A stretch of DNA of 32,610 nt from UMGS902 sp045538895. GTDB taxonomy: Bacteria; Bacillota; Clostridia; Oscillospirales; CAG-272. The stretch spans positions 1-32,610 of the forward strand of contig JAZQEH010000010.1 in assembly GCA_045538895.1 (NCBI GenBank). Reading direction: 5' to 3'. Under the pieces are notes generated by a model that saw nothing but the letters and a program-made list of their open reading frames with translations, ran no database searches and was not told the origin of the DNA. The position numbers and the translations under genes are program-made. Below, piece after piece: positions 1-7,614 of this stretch. Positions within the stretch are counted from its first letter, which is position 1, and every line of letters starts with the position of its first letter.

Positions 1-979
1 GTGCAAAGATAAGTCTTGCACCGTTTTCACTTGTAATGGTAATCTTGCCGTTAAACTCTTTGTAGTTACCCAAGGTAACACCGCTTGTTGTAGTACCAAG
101 TTGAGTGTCGCCTGTGAGGATAACGGTACCACCCTCCGAAGAAAGCGCATTAAACGCATCTGCAAAAGATGTGTATGCACCCTCTGTCTTGCCCGTACCG
201 TCTACATAAACGGTGGTGGGAGCCACCTCGGTTTGAATCTTAACCTGTGAATACGTAGTGCCGTTCAAAACAGCTTCGTAGCCGTCATCAACAAGAATTG
301 TTGTAGGTGTTTCTTTGTAGGTGCTGGCAGTAACGGACTTGTTGTTACGCAAATCAAGAATAAGCGTAGATGTGCCGCTGAAAGTACCCGAATAGTTTCT
401 TGCGGAGAGTGATCCGTTAGAAACCGCACCGGAAATCTCCACGGTGGAATTACCGCTGAACGTACCGCTGTAATTACCGCCGTAAATAGCACGCCATGTA
501 CCGCTGCGGATCACAAGGTGAGTGTCATAAGAAACCGCCGCGGTAGTACCACCAAAGATAGCGGGATACCATGCACCGCTTGCAACGGTAACATTAACGC
601 CCTCGCCAACGGTAAACTTATTGCCGCGGCAAATGATGTTGCCGCTTGCAGTAGCGGTAGAGTGGAAGTTAATATTTTTGAATTCTACTTCGCTGTTAAT
701 AGTAAGCGAACGGGCAAAAATAAACTTCGAACCGTTGTTCGAGGTAATCGTAACCTTGCCGCCAACTGCGTCAAGCGTTACACCCGTTTTAGAAGTGCCG
801 ACGGTGGTATCACCCGTTACCATTACGGTACCGCCGTTCGGGAGTGCATTAACAGCACTCTTAAGGTCGGTGTATGCACCGCTTGTAGCACCGGTACCGT
901 CAAGATAAACGGTGTCGGCCGCACAAACCGTGAGTGCGAACACCAAAACGAATAATAAAAATGTTAATAATCTTTTCAT
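1..979 (-). CDS. Secreted repeat protein, 5' part (truncated by window edge)
   Basis: An open frame without stop runs from an ATG at 979 to the left edge, giving about 326 residues; the C-terminus is outside the window. The start follows CGGAGGATGAA and a good promoter. Residues 1-21 form a signal peptide (MKRLLTFLLFVLVFALTVCA), so the product is exported. The mature part is rich in Gly, Thr, Ser and Asn, with alternating short strands and GGTV/TITS-type turns, as in parallel beta-helix surface proteins. A unit beginning TVYLDGTGATSGAYT at residue 23 recurs as TVYVDGTGKTEGAYT 233 residues later, each followed by GGTV, VTGD/LTGD, GVTL and KxTITS. The full protein therefore probably has several approximately 233-residue repeats. 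Function is unknown; adhesion or cell-surface display is only a guess. The divergent regulator at 1143 may control it. Confidence 0.8.
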   Translation of the reverse strand, partial: MKRLLTFLLFVLVFALTVCAADTVYLDGTGATSGAYTDLKSAVNALPNGGTVMVTGDTTVGTSKTGVTLDAVGGKVTITSNNGSKFIFARSLTINSEVEFKNINFHSTATASGNIICRGNKFTVGEGVNVTVASGAWYPAIFGGTTAAVSYDTHLVIRSGTWRAIYGGNYSGTFSGNSTVEISGAVSNGSLSARNYSGTFSGTSTLILDLRNNKSVTASTYKETPTTILVDDGYEAVLNGTTYSQVKIQTEVAPTTVYVDGTGKTEGAYTSFADAFNALSSEGGTVILTGDTQLGTTTSGVTLGNYKEFNGKITITSENGARLIFA

Positions 980-1014
980 TTCATCCTCCGAAATAAAAAT
1001 ATTTATACATTTAT

Positions 1015-1043
1015 ATTATAGAATCTACAAAAACAATTAACAA
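1015..1043 (-). promoter_or_regulatory. SigA-type promoter of the secreted repeat protein
   Basis: Read on the minus strand: TTGTTA (1038-1043), 17-nt spacer, TATAAT (1015-1020). This lies about 35 nt upstream of the start codon at 979. Confidence 0.65.
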
Positions 1044-1084
1044 GGGGGAGATTTTTTGTAAAAAAATACATAAAATTCACCCAC

Positions 1085-1113
1085 TTGAAAAAGTCTTTTT
1101 TTTATGATATTAT
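1085..1113 (+). promoter_or_regulatory. SigA-type promoter of the LacI-sensor/LuxR-HTH regulator
   Basis: TTGAAA (1085-1090), 17-nt spacer, TATTAT (1108-1113), with a TGn extension just before the -10. Start codon is 30 nt downstream after AAGGAG. The promoter is divergent from and only 42 nt away from that of the repeat protein, so one bound regulator could affect both. Confidence 0.6.
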
Positions 1114-1142
1114 GAAAAAAACATTATAAAAAGGAGAAAGCC

Positions 1143-2276
1143 ATGCCGATATTTTTATGCTATGACCCTTACAAACGCAGCACACCGTGGACACAGGAAA
1201 AATATCAAAGCATGACAAGCGAATTTGCCAAGCGTCGAATAAAGTATTTTTCGATTTCCTCACCGGATGAACTTAAGGATCATCTTGAGAAATATGAGGG
1301 CGAAACCTCATCAATCGTTTTCTTTCCGGGCTCGGAAAAGCAGCGAAAATATCTTTTCGAGCGATATAAGGACTTTAATATTCACCGAATTATTTTTGCA
1401 CACAATGACGTGAGCGTTGCCGAAAGCAATTTCAGTTATATAATGAGTGACTTTTACGGCGACATGGAGCTTGCAATTTCACATCTGCGTGAAAAAGGAT
1501 GTAAAAGTATTGCTCTTTTTAACGCAAATCCCGATTCGTACCATGACCGCATGCGTATTGACACGTATAAAAAGTTCATCTGCGATGAACCGTTGATTTT
1601 CACCACAGATGATAAGGTTTATCCGAGCATGATGGAGCTTTTGAAATGCGATGAAAAGATTGATGCGATTATCTGCATCAACGATTTTGTTGCTTTTTGC
1701 CTTATGCTTCTTCTCGACAGAATTGACAAAGAGTGGCAGAAGAAAATCATGCTTCTCAGTTTTTCAAACACCATTCTTTCAAGCCTTTGCTCCCCCTCCC
1801 TCTCCTCGCTTTCATTCAATTACATTGACGGCGGCAAGGAGGTTGCGACAATACACCGTGCCATAGAAAAGAACCCACGGATGGCATATATGCGTATCGT
1901 TATGAAAAGCTCACTTTCCGCACGTGAAACGACCTCTCTCAGTTCCCCAAGCGGAATGGTGTTTTCGGAATACGGCACGTTTTCATATGACGAGCTTAAA
2001 GAAATCGTTTTACCGCAAGCAAAGTGTATGAGACTTGAAAAATTTCTTGCATCCTGCGACGATACGGATTTGAAAATACTGCACTGCCTTATTCTCTCGG
2101 ACTCAATGAGCAAAATAAGTGAAAAACTGTATCTTTCACGTGATACTATAAAGTACCGTCTTAAAAAGTACAAAGAAACACTTGGAATTGACACAACGGC
2201 AGAATTTGCCGCATTACTGAAAATATGGATATCCCCCGAAAAACTTGAAGAGTTTATAATTTCAATAAAAAAATAG
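1143..2276 (+). CDS. Transcriptional regulator: LacI/PurR-like sensor domain with C-terminal LuxR-like HTH
   Basis: 377 aa with AAGGAG seven bases before the ATG. Residues about 1-265 have the layout of a type 1 periplasmic-binding-protein sensor as found in LacI/GalR proteins: GDMELAISHLREKGCKSIALF, then IDAIICINDFVAF, then LSFSNT followed by SPSLSSLSFNYIDGGKEVA. No N-terminal LacI HTH or signal peptide is present, so it is cytoplasmic. A helix-turn-helix of the LuxR/GerE kind sits at the C-terminus, about residues 303-360 (ISEKLYLSRDTIKYRLKKY). It is probably a ligand-responsive regulator, with a sugar or small metabolite as the likely ligand class; the actual ligand is unknown. Its neighbours, a divergent surface protein and a convergent gal operon, make these plausible targets but nothing proves it. 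Confidence 0.75.
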   Translation: MPIFLCYDPYKRSTPWTQEKYQSMTSEFAKRRIKYFSISSPDELKDHLEKYEGETSSIVFFPGSEKQRKYLFERYKDFNIHRIIFAHNDVSVAESNFSYIMSDFYGDMELAISHLREKGCKSIALFNANPDSYHDRMRIDTYKKFICDEPLIFTTDDKVYPSMMELLKCDEKIDAIICINDFVAFCLMLLLDRIDKEWQKKIMLLSFSNTILSSLCSPSLSSLSFNYIDGGKEVATIHRAIEKNPRMAYMRIVMKSSLSARETTSLSSPSGMVFSEYGTFSYDELKEIVLPQAKCMRLEKFLASCDDTDLKILHCLILSDSMSKISEKLYLSRDTIKYRLKKYKETLGIDTTAEFAALLKIWISPEKLEEFIISIKK

Positions 2277-2302
2277 AGGTGCATTGCACCTCTATTTTTT
2301 TT
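2271..2302. terminator. Bidirectional terminator between the regulator gene and galT
   Basis: A 12-bp stem AAATAGAGGTGC / GCACCTCTATTT with loop ATT (2283-2285) is followed by T8 on the plus strand and by a T-rich stretch on the minus strand. It overlaps the stop codon of the regulator and ends at the galT stop codon, so it serves both convergent genes. Confidence 0.85.
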
Positions 2303-3797
2303 ACTTATTCACTTCGTCTACGAAACGCATGAACGCTTCTCTGCCCTCATCAGTGCATTTATATACACCTGCATGTACCAACACTTCGGCAAATACACGT
2401 CCGATTTCTCTTTCAACAACCGCATCAATATTTTCAGCAGTTACTTTTTCCTTTGCGAGAAAAGAGTTTGCCCAATCTGCATGCTTGTTCAAGGTTTCAT
2501 CAGCATAAAGGTCTTCGCCTGCAAGAATTGCCTTTTTAAGCATATCCATCTCGGCCTTGAGTCTTGCGGGAAGAACTGCAAGTCCCATTACCTCAATAAG
2601 TCCGATGTTCTCCTTTTTGATATGGTGAAGCTCGGCATGAGGATGGTAAACACCGAAAGGATGCTCCTCTGTTGTAATATTATTGCGGAGTACAAGGTCA
2701 AGCTCATACTTATCTCCGCGGCGGCGTGCAATGGGAGTAATGGTATTGTGAGGTTCGCCATCAGTTTCGGCAAACACAAATGCACTTTCATCGGTGTAGC
2801 CGCGCCATGCAATAAGAATCTTGTCCGCAAGCTCTACGAGTCTGTCCTTATCATCGGATGAAAGGCGGATTGTGGAAAGCGGCCATTTAACTATGCCTGC
2901 TTCAACATCCTCAAAACCTTTGAATGTAAGCGGCTTTTCGATGGGTGCTTTGGTCATTGCAAACTCATATTTACCGCCCTGAAAATGGTCATGGCTGAGA
3001 ATTGAACCGCCTACGATAGGAAGGTCAGCATTGGAGCCGAGGAAGTAGTGCGGGAAAAGAGTTACAAAGTCAAGCAATTTGCCAAACGCCGCACGGTCAA
3101 TCTTCATGGGAGTATGCTCACCGTTGAACGCTATGCAATGCTCATTATAATAGACATACGGCGAATACTGCATGTACCACTGCGAATTGTTAATGATAAT
3201 CGGAATGGTACGGTGATTCTGACGTGCTGCCGCATTAAGATGACCTGCGTATCCCTCGTTCTCATGGCAGAGTGCACACTTGGGATATGAACTCTTTGCA
3301 GCGTTACGTGCAGCCGCAATATCCTTGGGGTCTTTTTCGGGTTTTGAGAGGTTTACGGTGATATCAAGGTCGCCGAACTCACTTGCATAAACCCAACGCA
3401 AGTCCTTTTTTACACGGTATGTACGGATATAGTCGGTGTCACGTGAAAGTTTATAGTAATAGTCGGTTGCGGCTTCAGGTGACTCGCCGTAAAGGGCTGT
3501 AAACATGTCGATAACCTCTCTGGGGGCAGGAGTGAGTAAGCCCATGAGTTTGGTATCGAAAAGGTCACGGTAAGCAACCGAGTTTTCCTCGATAAGTCCT
3601 TTTTCTGCCGCATAATCGAGAATCTCAGCAAGTGTTTCCTCAAGGTCAACGTCGCTGTACTCGGTTTCGGGTTCGATATATTCCTGTAAATTCAATGCTT
3701 CGAGGATTCTGTTGGTTGCCCACACTCTGTCAACGGGAGTGATAAGAAACTTCTCCTCGGCATATGTAACAAGTTTTTTAATACTGTCGAATATCAT
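2301..3797 (-). CDS. galT: UDP-glucose--hexose-1-phosphate uridylyltransferase (class II GalT)
   Basis: 498 aa, matching the Firmicutes class II GalT family and longer than the roughly 350-aa class I enzymes. It exchanges UMP between UDP-glucose and galactose-1-phosphate, giving glucose-1-phosphate and UDP-galactose (Leloir pathway, cytoplasm). Recognisable segments: CALCHENEGYAGHLNAAARQ around residue 175, YNEHCIAFNGEHTPMKI, and GGSILSHDHFQGGKYEFAM with paired His near the active site. The start has AGGTAG three bases from ATG, 11 nt after the galM stop, so it is the second gene of a galM-galT operon. No galK or galE is seen next to it. The glucose-1-phosphate product is the substrate of GlgC encoded about 9 kb away. 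Confidence 0.93.
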   Translation of the reverse strand: MIFDSIKKLVTYAEEKFLITPVDRVWATNRILEALNLQEYIEPETEYSDVDLEETLAEILDYAAEKGLIEENSVAYRDLFDTKLMGLLTPAPREVIDMFTALYGESPEAATDYYYKLSRDTDYIRTYRVKKDLRWVYASEFGDLDITVNLSKPEKDPKDIAAARNAAKSSYPKCALCHENEGYAGHLNAAARQNHRTIPIIINNSQWYMQYSPYVYYNEHCIAFNGEHTPMKIDRAAFGKLLDFVTLFPHYFLGSNADLPIVGGSILSHDHFQGGKYEFAMTKAPIEKPLTFKGFEDVEAGIVKWPLSTIRLSSDDKDRLVELADKILIAWRGYTDESAFVFAETDGEPHNTITPIARRRGDKYELDLVLRNNITTEEHPFGVYHPHAELHHIKKENIGLIEVMGLAVLPARLKAEMDMLKKAILAGEDLYADETLNKHADWANSFLAKEKVTAENIDAVVEREIGRVFAEVLVHAGVYKCTDEGREAFMRFVDEVNK

Positions 3798-3808
3798 GAC
3801 TACCTCGA

Positions 3809-4828
3809 TTAGTTAAACTTATAAACGGTTGCGTGGTTATACTCTTCACCAACATTGAGTCTTGCTTCACCCTTACTCGGGCTATCGGGCTCGAACTGTG
3901 TTTCAAATGCAACGGACATATTCTGTCTTCTTGCAACACCCTTGAAAGGACAGCCGCCGGGACCGATTGCAGAATAGATCTGCATGCAGGGCTTAGTGGT
4001 AAGAATAGTCATTGTACGCTCCTCGGTGCGAACGGTAGCCGCAACGTTCATTTCAATGCCGCAGAACGTTTCCTTTTCCTTGCCGTTAAGCACAAAGTTA
4101 TTGTCATAGCCTACAATGCCAAGACCGGTATTCTCATGGTCACGGCCGAGAGCCTTTTCGGTGCGGAAGTCAAACGCTGTGCCTGTTACGTCAAGACGCT
4201 TACCTGTAGGAAGAAGTGTCTTTGCATCAACATCGGTAACCTCATCACAGTTAATGCGTACCATGTGGTCACGGTTGTCACCGTTTGCAATGCCGTGAAG
4301 ATTGAAATATGCGTGATTGGTAAGGTTTACGTAAGTATCCTTATCTGTAACTGCATTGTACTTGATAAGAAGTGCGTTATCAACAACTGCATATGTTACG
4401 GTAACCTTCAAGTTACCGGGATAGCCCTCGTCACCGTCGGGAGAAGTCATTGTGCATACAAGTTTGGGAGCGCCGCACTTATCGCATACGCCCTCTTCGA
4501 TGTCCCATACATACTTGTCAAAGCCAACCTTGCCGCCATGGAGGTGAGCCTCACCGTTATTGCGTGCGATCGGATAATCAACACCGTCAACGGTAATCTT
4601 GCCGCCGCCGATACGGTTAGCATATCTGCCGACGATTGCACCGTGATAGCCGCCATTCTTTCTGTACTCATCAAGGCTGTCATAGCCGCAAACAAGGTCA
4701 TCGCCCTTGTGAACGAGTTTCTGAAGTGTTGCACCGTAGCTGATAACGGTTGCACTCACATCGCCGTTTGCAATAGTGTAAGCATACACTTCTCTGCCAT
4801 CAGGCATTTTGCCAAAAAGAGTTTTCAT
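3809..4828 (-). CDS. galM: Aldose 1-epimerase (galactose mutarotase)
   Basis: 339 aa, the usual length of the family. It interconverts the alpha and beta anomers of galactose or glucose ahead of galactokinase. Family hallmarks: VVGRYANRIGGGK-like segment (IVGRYANRIGGGKITVDG), NNGEAHLHGGKVGFDK with the conserved His, NLTNHAYFNLHG with the catalytic-region His, YDNNFVLNG and VAFETQFEPDSP. There is no signal peptide, so it is cytoplasmic. The start is well set: GGAGG seven bases before ATG. It leads a two-gene operon with galT and has its own promoter just upstream, next to the end of the glycerate kinase gene. Confidence 0.93.
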   Translation of the reverse strand: MKTLFGKMPDGREVYAYTIANGDVSATVISYGATLQKLVHKGDDLVCGYDSLDEYRKNGGYHGAIVGRYANRIGGGKITVDGVDYPIARNNGEAHLHGGKVGFDKYVWDIEEGVCDKCGAPKLVCTMTSPDGDEGYPGNLKVTVTYAVVDNALLIKYNAVTDKDTYVNLTNHAYFNLHGIANGDNRDHMVRINCDEVTDVDAKTLLPTGKRLDVTGTAFDFRTEKALGRDHENTGLGIVGYDNNFVLNGKEKETFCGIEMNVAATVRTEERTMTILTTKPCMQIYSAIGPGGCPFKGVARRQNMSVAFETQFEPDSPSKGEARLNVGEEYNHATVYKFN

Positions 4829-4864
4829 GATATATCCTCCAAAGTTTAATTAGTTACTGTATTT

Positions 4865-4893
4865 ATGATATTACATTACAAAAACAAAGTCAA
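4865..4893 (-). promoter_or_regulatory. SigA-type promoter of galM-galT
   Basis: Minus strand TTGACT (4888-4893), 17-nt spacer, TATCAT (4865-4870), 37 nt before the galM start. It begins only about 20 nt after the glycerate kinase stop, and no terminator is visible in between, so read-through from upstream is possible too. Confidence 0.65.
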
Positions 4894-4914
4894 TGTAGAA
4901 AACTATTGGATTTT

Positions 4915-6042
4915 TTACACTTTCTTTGTCCCTACGGCAATTGCCGCAGCAATGCTTCTTGCAGTTTTCTTCAGGTTTTCTTTTGCCTTTTCTTTGACGT
5001 CTTCAAAACTGCAGAAGTCGCTGACTGTTGAGAAAACCGCATCTGCACCGAGAGAATCTGCATTTCCTACGCTACCCGCAACAACAATCACGGGAACGTC
5101 GTTACGTTTAGCGATATTTATTACACCGCTTACCGCCTTGCCCTTTGAACTTTGTTCATCAGCTCTTCCCTCGCCTGTGATAACCGCATCTGCTTCGCTC
5201 AGTGCATTCTCAAAGCCAATGCGTGAAAGTATCTCATCAATGCCGCCACGTATGGAAGCCGAGAGGAATGCAACCGCACCTGCACCAAATCCTCCAGCTG
5301 CTCCGCCGCCCTCCAGGGTTGAAACATCTATACCAAGGTCATTTTTTATAAGTTCCTGCATATGAAGTGCATTCGCCTCGAGCAGTTCAACTGCCGCCGC
5401 ACTTGCTCCCTTTTGAGGTGCAAACATTTTAGCGGCTCCGCTTTCGCCGGTGAGAGTTGATTTTACATCGCAAAGGCAAATAAACTCAATGTCACGTATA
5501 TTCTGCGGCACAAGCGAAGTGTCGATACTTGCGACCTCATCTAAAGTGCCGCCTAGAGGCAGAGTGTCCTCTCCGTTTGCATCAAGGAAACGTACACCGA
5601 GTGCCGCAGCAGCACCGCAGCCAAGGTCGTTAGTCGCACTTCCGCCAAGGCAAAGCAGAATACGTTTTACGCCAAGTCCTGCCGCAACGCTTATCATCTG
5701 TCCGACACCGTAGGTTGTAGTGAGAAGCGGATTTTTGCGTCCCTCGGCAAAATGAAGTCCTGCTGCCTGTGCCATTTCTACAATGGCGGTTTCGCCGCCC
5801 TCCACTATACCGATTTTGACCTGAACGTCCTCGAAAAAACAGTTTTTTACGGTTGTTACAACATACCCTCCGCCAAGTGCGTCAACAAAACAGTCGGTAC
5901 TGCCCTCGCCGCCGTCAGCAATGGGCATTTTTATAACCTGTGATGTGGGGAGCCTTTCGGAAAGTGCATCGGCGATAATCTCTGTCGCCTCGCTTGCACT
6001 TATTGTTCCTTTAAATGAATCTGTTGCTACTATGATTTTCAT
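4915..6042 (-). CDS. glxK: Glycerate 2-kinase (GlxK/GarK family)
   Basis: 375 aa from the ATG at 6042. The open frame extends to 6156, but the extra 38 residues have no family character, whereas MKIIVATDSFKGTISASEAT is the typical N-terminus and is preceded by AAAGGATAT. The family phosphorylates D-glycerate with ATP to 2-phosphoglycerate, feeding lower glycolysis. Other family segments: PIADGGEGSTDCFVDALGG, CLGGSATNDLGCGAAAALG, EGGGAAGGFGAGAVAFL and VITGEGRADEQSSKGKA. It lies downstream of, and in the same direction as, the LarA-family gene, 191 nt away, and may share its transcript. The source of glycerate is not evident from the window. Confidence 0.92.
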   Translation of the reverse strand: MKIIVATDSFKGTISASEATEIIADALSERLPTSQVIKMPIADGGEGSTDCFVDALGGGYVVTTVKNCFFEDVQVKIGIVEGGETAIVEMAQAAGLHFAEGRKNPLLTTTYGVGQMISVAAGLGVKRILLCLGGSATNDLGCGAAAALGVRFLDANGEDTLPLGGTLDEVASIDTSLVPQNIRDIEFICLCDVKSTLTGESGAAKMFAPQKGASAAAVELLEANALHMQELIKNDLGIDVSTLEGGGAAGGFGAGAVAFLSASIRGGIDEILSRIGFENALSEADAVITGEGRADEQSSKGKAVSGVINIAKRNDVPVIVVAGSVGNADSLGADAVFSTVSDFCSFEDVKEKAKENLKKTARSIAAAIAVGTKKV

Positions 6043-6086
6043 GTGTATATCCTTTTGAAATGTATTAACAGTTACGGAAATAATTG

Positions 6087-6113
6087 TCAGAACCTGCCCC
6101 GGGAAGGTTCCGA
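6087..6113. repeat. Intergenic hairpin, larA-glxK gap (1)
   Basis: A 9-bp inverted repeat, TCAGAACCT / AGGTTCCGA (one G-T pair), around a GC-rich 9-nt centre. No T-run follows on either side, so it is not a standard terminator. It may be a remnant of an intergenic palindromic repeat. Confidence 0.45.
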
Positions 6114-6188
6114 CACCTCCAAACCTTTTTGTAAAAAATATTGTCTGTAGCCACAACTACTTATTAAATATTTTACAGTTTTTCTTTG

Positions 6189-6211
6189 GTTCTTTCTTTT
6201 TAAGAAAGAAC
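6189..6211. repeat. Intergenic perfect hairpin, larA-glxK gap (2)
   Basis: GTTCTTTCTT / AAGAAAGAAC, a perfect 10-bp inverted repeat with a TTT centre, 23 nt downstream of the larA stop. The flanks are not a clean T-run in either direction, so it could be a weak terminator, an mRNA-end stabiliser or a repeat remnant. Confidence 0.45.
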
Positions 6212-6233
6212 ACCTTCGTCATTCCCCTTGTTT

Positions 6234-7508
6234 TTACTTTGTTACCATTACCGAAACGCCATCGGGGATTGCGGTGACTGTTGCATTCTTACCGAGGATT
6301 TCTTCTGCCTTTTGCATAGCTTCTTCAAGCGTTTTTGCAGGAATGAGGTGGAATGCCTTTACCATATCCTCGGGAGCGTTTGAAACGTATATTACGCTTG
6401 CACGCATAAGTATGCGTGACAAGATCTGTGTCATCCACTGGTCGCCAACCGTTTGATTTCTGCCTCTGGTCATTACCTCGTCATAAATCTCTTTCGGTGT
6501 TTTATCAACATTCATGCAATTATAGAACTCTTCTCCACCCGTACCGTCGGAGGCATCTGCGAGCATAATAATTACGCCGCCCTGCTTTACCGCCGCTTCA
6601 GCTGCGGTCATACCCTTAACCGACTGATAAATGTTCTGGTCAAGCGGATATCCGCCGTTTGTCGAAATAACTATATCGCTCTCGGTTGCCTTTGCACCGC
6701 AATACTGCGAAAGGAATGCACAGCCCGCTTCATGAGCACGCTCAACATCGCCCGCAACGGCATATACAACCTTTTTCTCCTCGTTGATTACAACGTTAAC
6801 AACATACGCAAGCTTTGCCTGTCTTGCCGCCCACACCATATCAATATGGATTGGGTTGTTTTTGATAATACCGGTGCGTGCATACTCGCTATGAATGAAT
6901 TCTGCACAATGGTTTGCAAGCACGGTTTCTTTTGAGCAAATGCCGGGAAGCACGCTCTTGCGTCCGCCCGAATAACCCGCAAAGAAATGCGGCTCGATAA
7001 AGCCCTCCGAAACGAGCAGATCCGCCTCGGTGGCAAGCTTATTCACTATACATTCACCGCCTGACGGAAGTGTGCCGATGTTCTGATACATCGACTTGTC
7101 CTCACAATCGTGAACGTAGATCTTTTCTTCGTTTACAATTTTTTCGCCGAACTTTGAAACAAGCTCATCACGTGTTGTACCTCTATGGCAACCGGTTGCA
7201 ATAAGAATAGTGATATCCGCATCAGGATTTCCCTCTCTTATCTCGCTAAGCATAAACGGTATAATCACCTTTGACGGAACAGGACGTGTGTGGTCGCTTG
7301 CAATAATAACAACCTTTTTCTTGCCTTTTGCCAATGCAGAAAGGCGGTCTGTGCCGTAAGGATTTTCCATTGCAGCCTTTACAAGATTCTCCTCGGTGTC
7401 CTTAGCCTTATAGGAATGAAGCGACGAAGTAAGCACACTTTTAAGTCTGGAATCGTCAAAATCATATGAAACCGTTGTCTTTCCAAAAGGAAAATTAATT
7501 ATCGACAT
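6234..7508 (-). CDS. larA: LarA-family nickel-pincer 2-hydroxyacid racemase/epimerase
   Basis: 424 aa, full length for the family. LarA enzymes racemise or epimerise 2-hydroxyacids by hydride transfer using a nickel-pincer nucleotide (NPN). The residues known from Lactobacillus plantarum LarA are present at the same numbers here: Arg75 in SDHTRPVP, His108 in GCHRGTTRDE, His174 in EPHFFAGYSGG, Lys184 (NPN attachment) in GGRKSVLPG and His200 (Ni ligand) in ETVLANH. AGGAG precedes the ATG by eight bases. The substrate cannot be read from the sequence: lactate is the founding one, but homologues act on other hydroxyacids. The glycerate kinase gene downstream makes glycerate or a sugar acid worth considering. 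The NPN synthesis genes larB, larC and larE are not in this window. Confidence 0.88.
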   Translation of the reverse strand: MSIINFPFGKTTVSYDFDDSRLKSVLTSSLHSYKAKDTEENLVKAAMENPYGTDRLSALAKGKKKVVIIASDHTRPVPSKVIIPFMLSEIREGNPDADITILIATGCHRGTTRDELVSKFGEKIVNEEKIYVHDCEDKSMYQNIGTLPSGGECIVNKLATEADLLVSEGFIEPHFFAGYSGGRKSVLPGICSKETVLANHCAEFIHSEYARTGIIKNNPIHIDMVWAARQAKLAYVVNVVINEEKKVVYAVAGDVERAHEAGCAFLSQYCGAKATESDIVISTNGGYPLDQNIYQSVKGMTAAEAAVKQGGVIIMLADASDGTGGEEFYNCMNVDKTPKEIYDEVMTRGRNQTVGDQWMTQILSRILMRASVIYVSNAPEDMVKAFHLIPAKTLEEAMQKAEEILGKNATVTAIPDGVSVMVTK

Positions 7509-7540
7509 AAATCATACTCCTGAATTAATATATTAATTTA

Positions 7541-7569
7541 AGTATAGTTTATTTTGCGAAAAAAGTAAA
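7541..7569 (-). promoter_or_regulatory. Likely promoter of larA
   Basis: Minus strand TTTACT (7564-7569), 17-nt spacer, TATACT (7541-7546), 33 nt before the larA start. It lies just after the terminator of the upstream dockerin-protein gene. Confidence 0.55.
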
Positions 7570-7580
7570 GATTAAAACAT

Positions 7581-7612
7581 AAAAAATGCAAACCTTGCGG
7601 TTTGCATTTTTT
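7581..7612 (-). terminator. Rho-independent terminator of the dockerin-protein gene
   Basis: AAAAAATGCAAACC / GGTTTGCATTTTTT, a 14-bp stem with a TTGC/GCAA tetraloop. It starts 3 nt after the stop codon of the gene ending at 7615 and has a T-rich tail on the minus strand. Confidence 0.88.
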
Positions 7613-7614
7613 GA

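Noticed and set aside
518..955. A 145-codon plus-strand frame near the left edge.
   Set aside because: It is antisense to the secreted repeat protein, which reads open from 979 to the edge with signal peptide, ribosome binding site and promoter.
3497..3560. Possible frameshift or missing gene in the gal region because galK is absent.
   Set aside because: galT and galM are both intact and full length; galK is commonly encoded elsewhere in Clostridia, so absence from the window means little.
3833..4849. A 338-codon plus-strand frame opposite galM.
   Set aside because: Antisense shadow of galM; no ribosome binding site and a composition unlike real proteins of the window.
6043..6156. A 38-residue N-terminal extension of glycerate kinase.
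   Set aside because: The extension covers the hairpin at 6087-6113 and has no family similarity; AAAGGAT and the typical N-terminus mark 6042 as the start.
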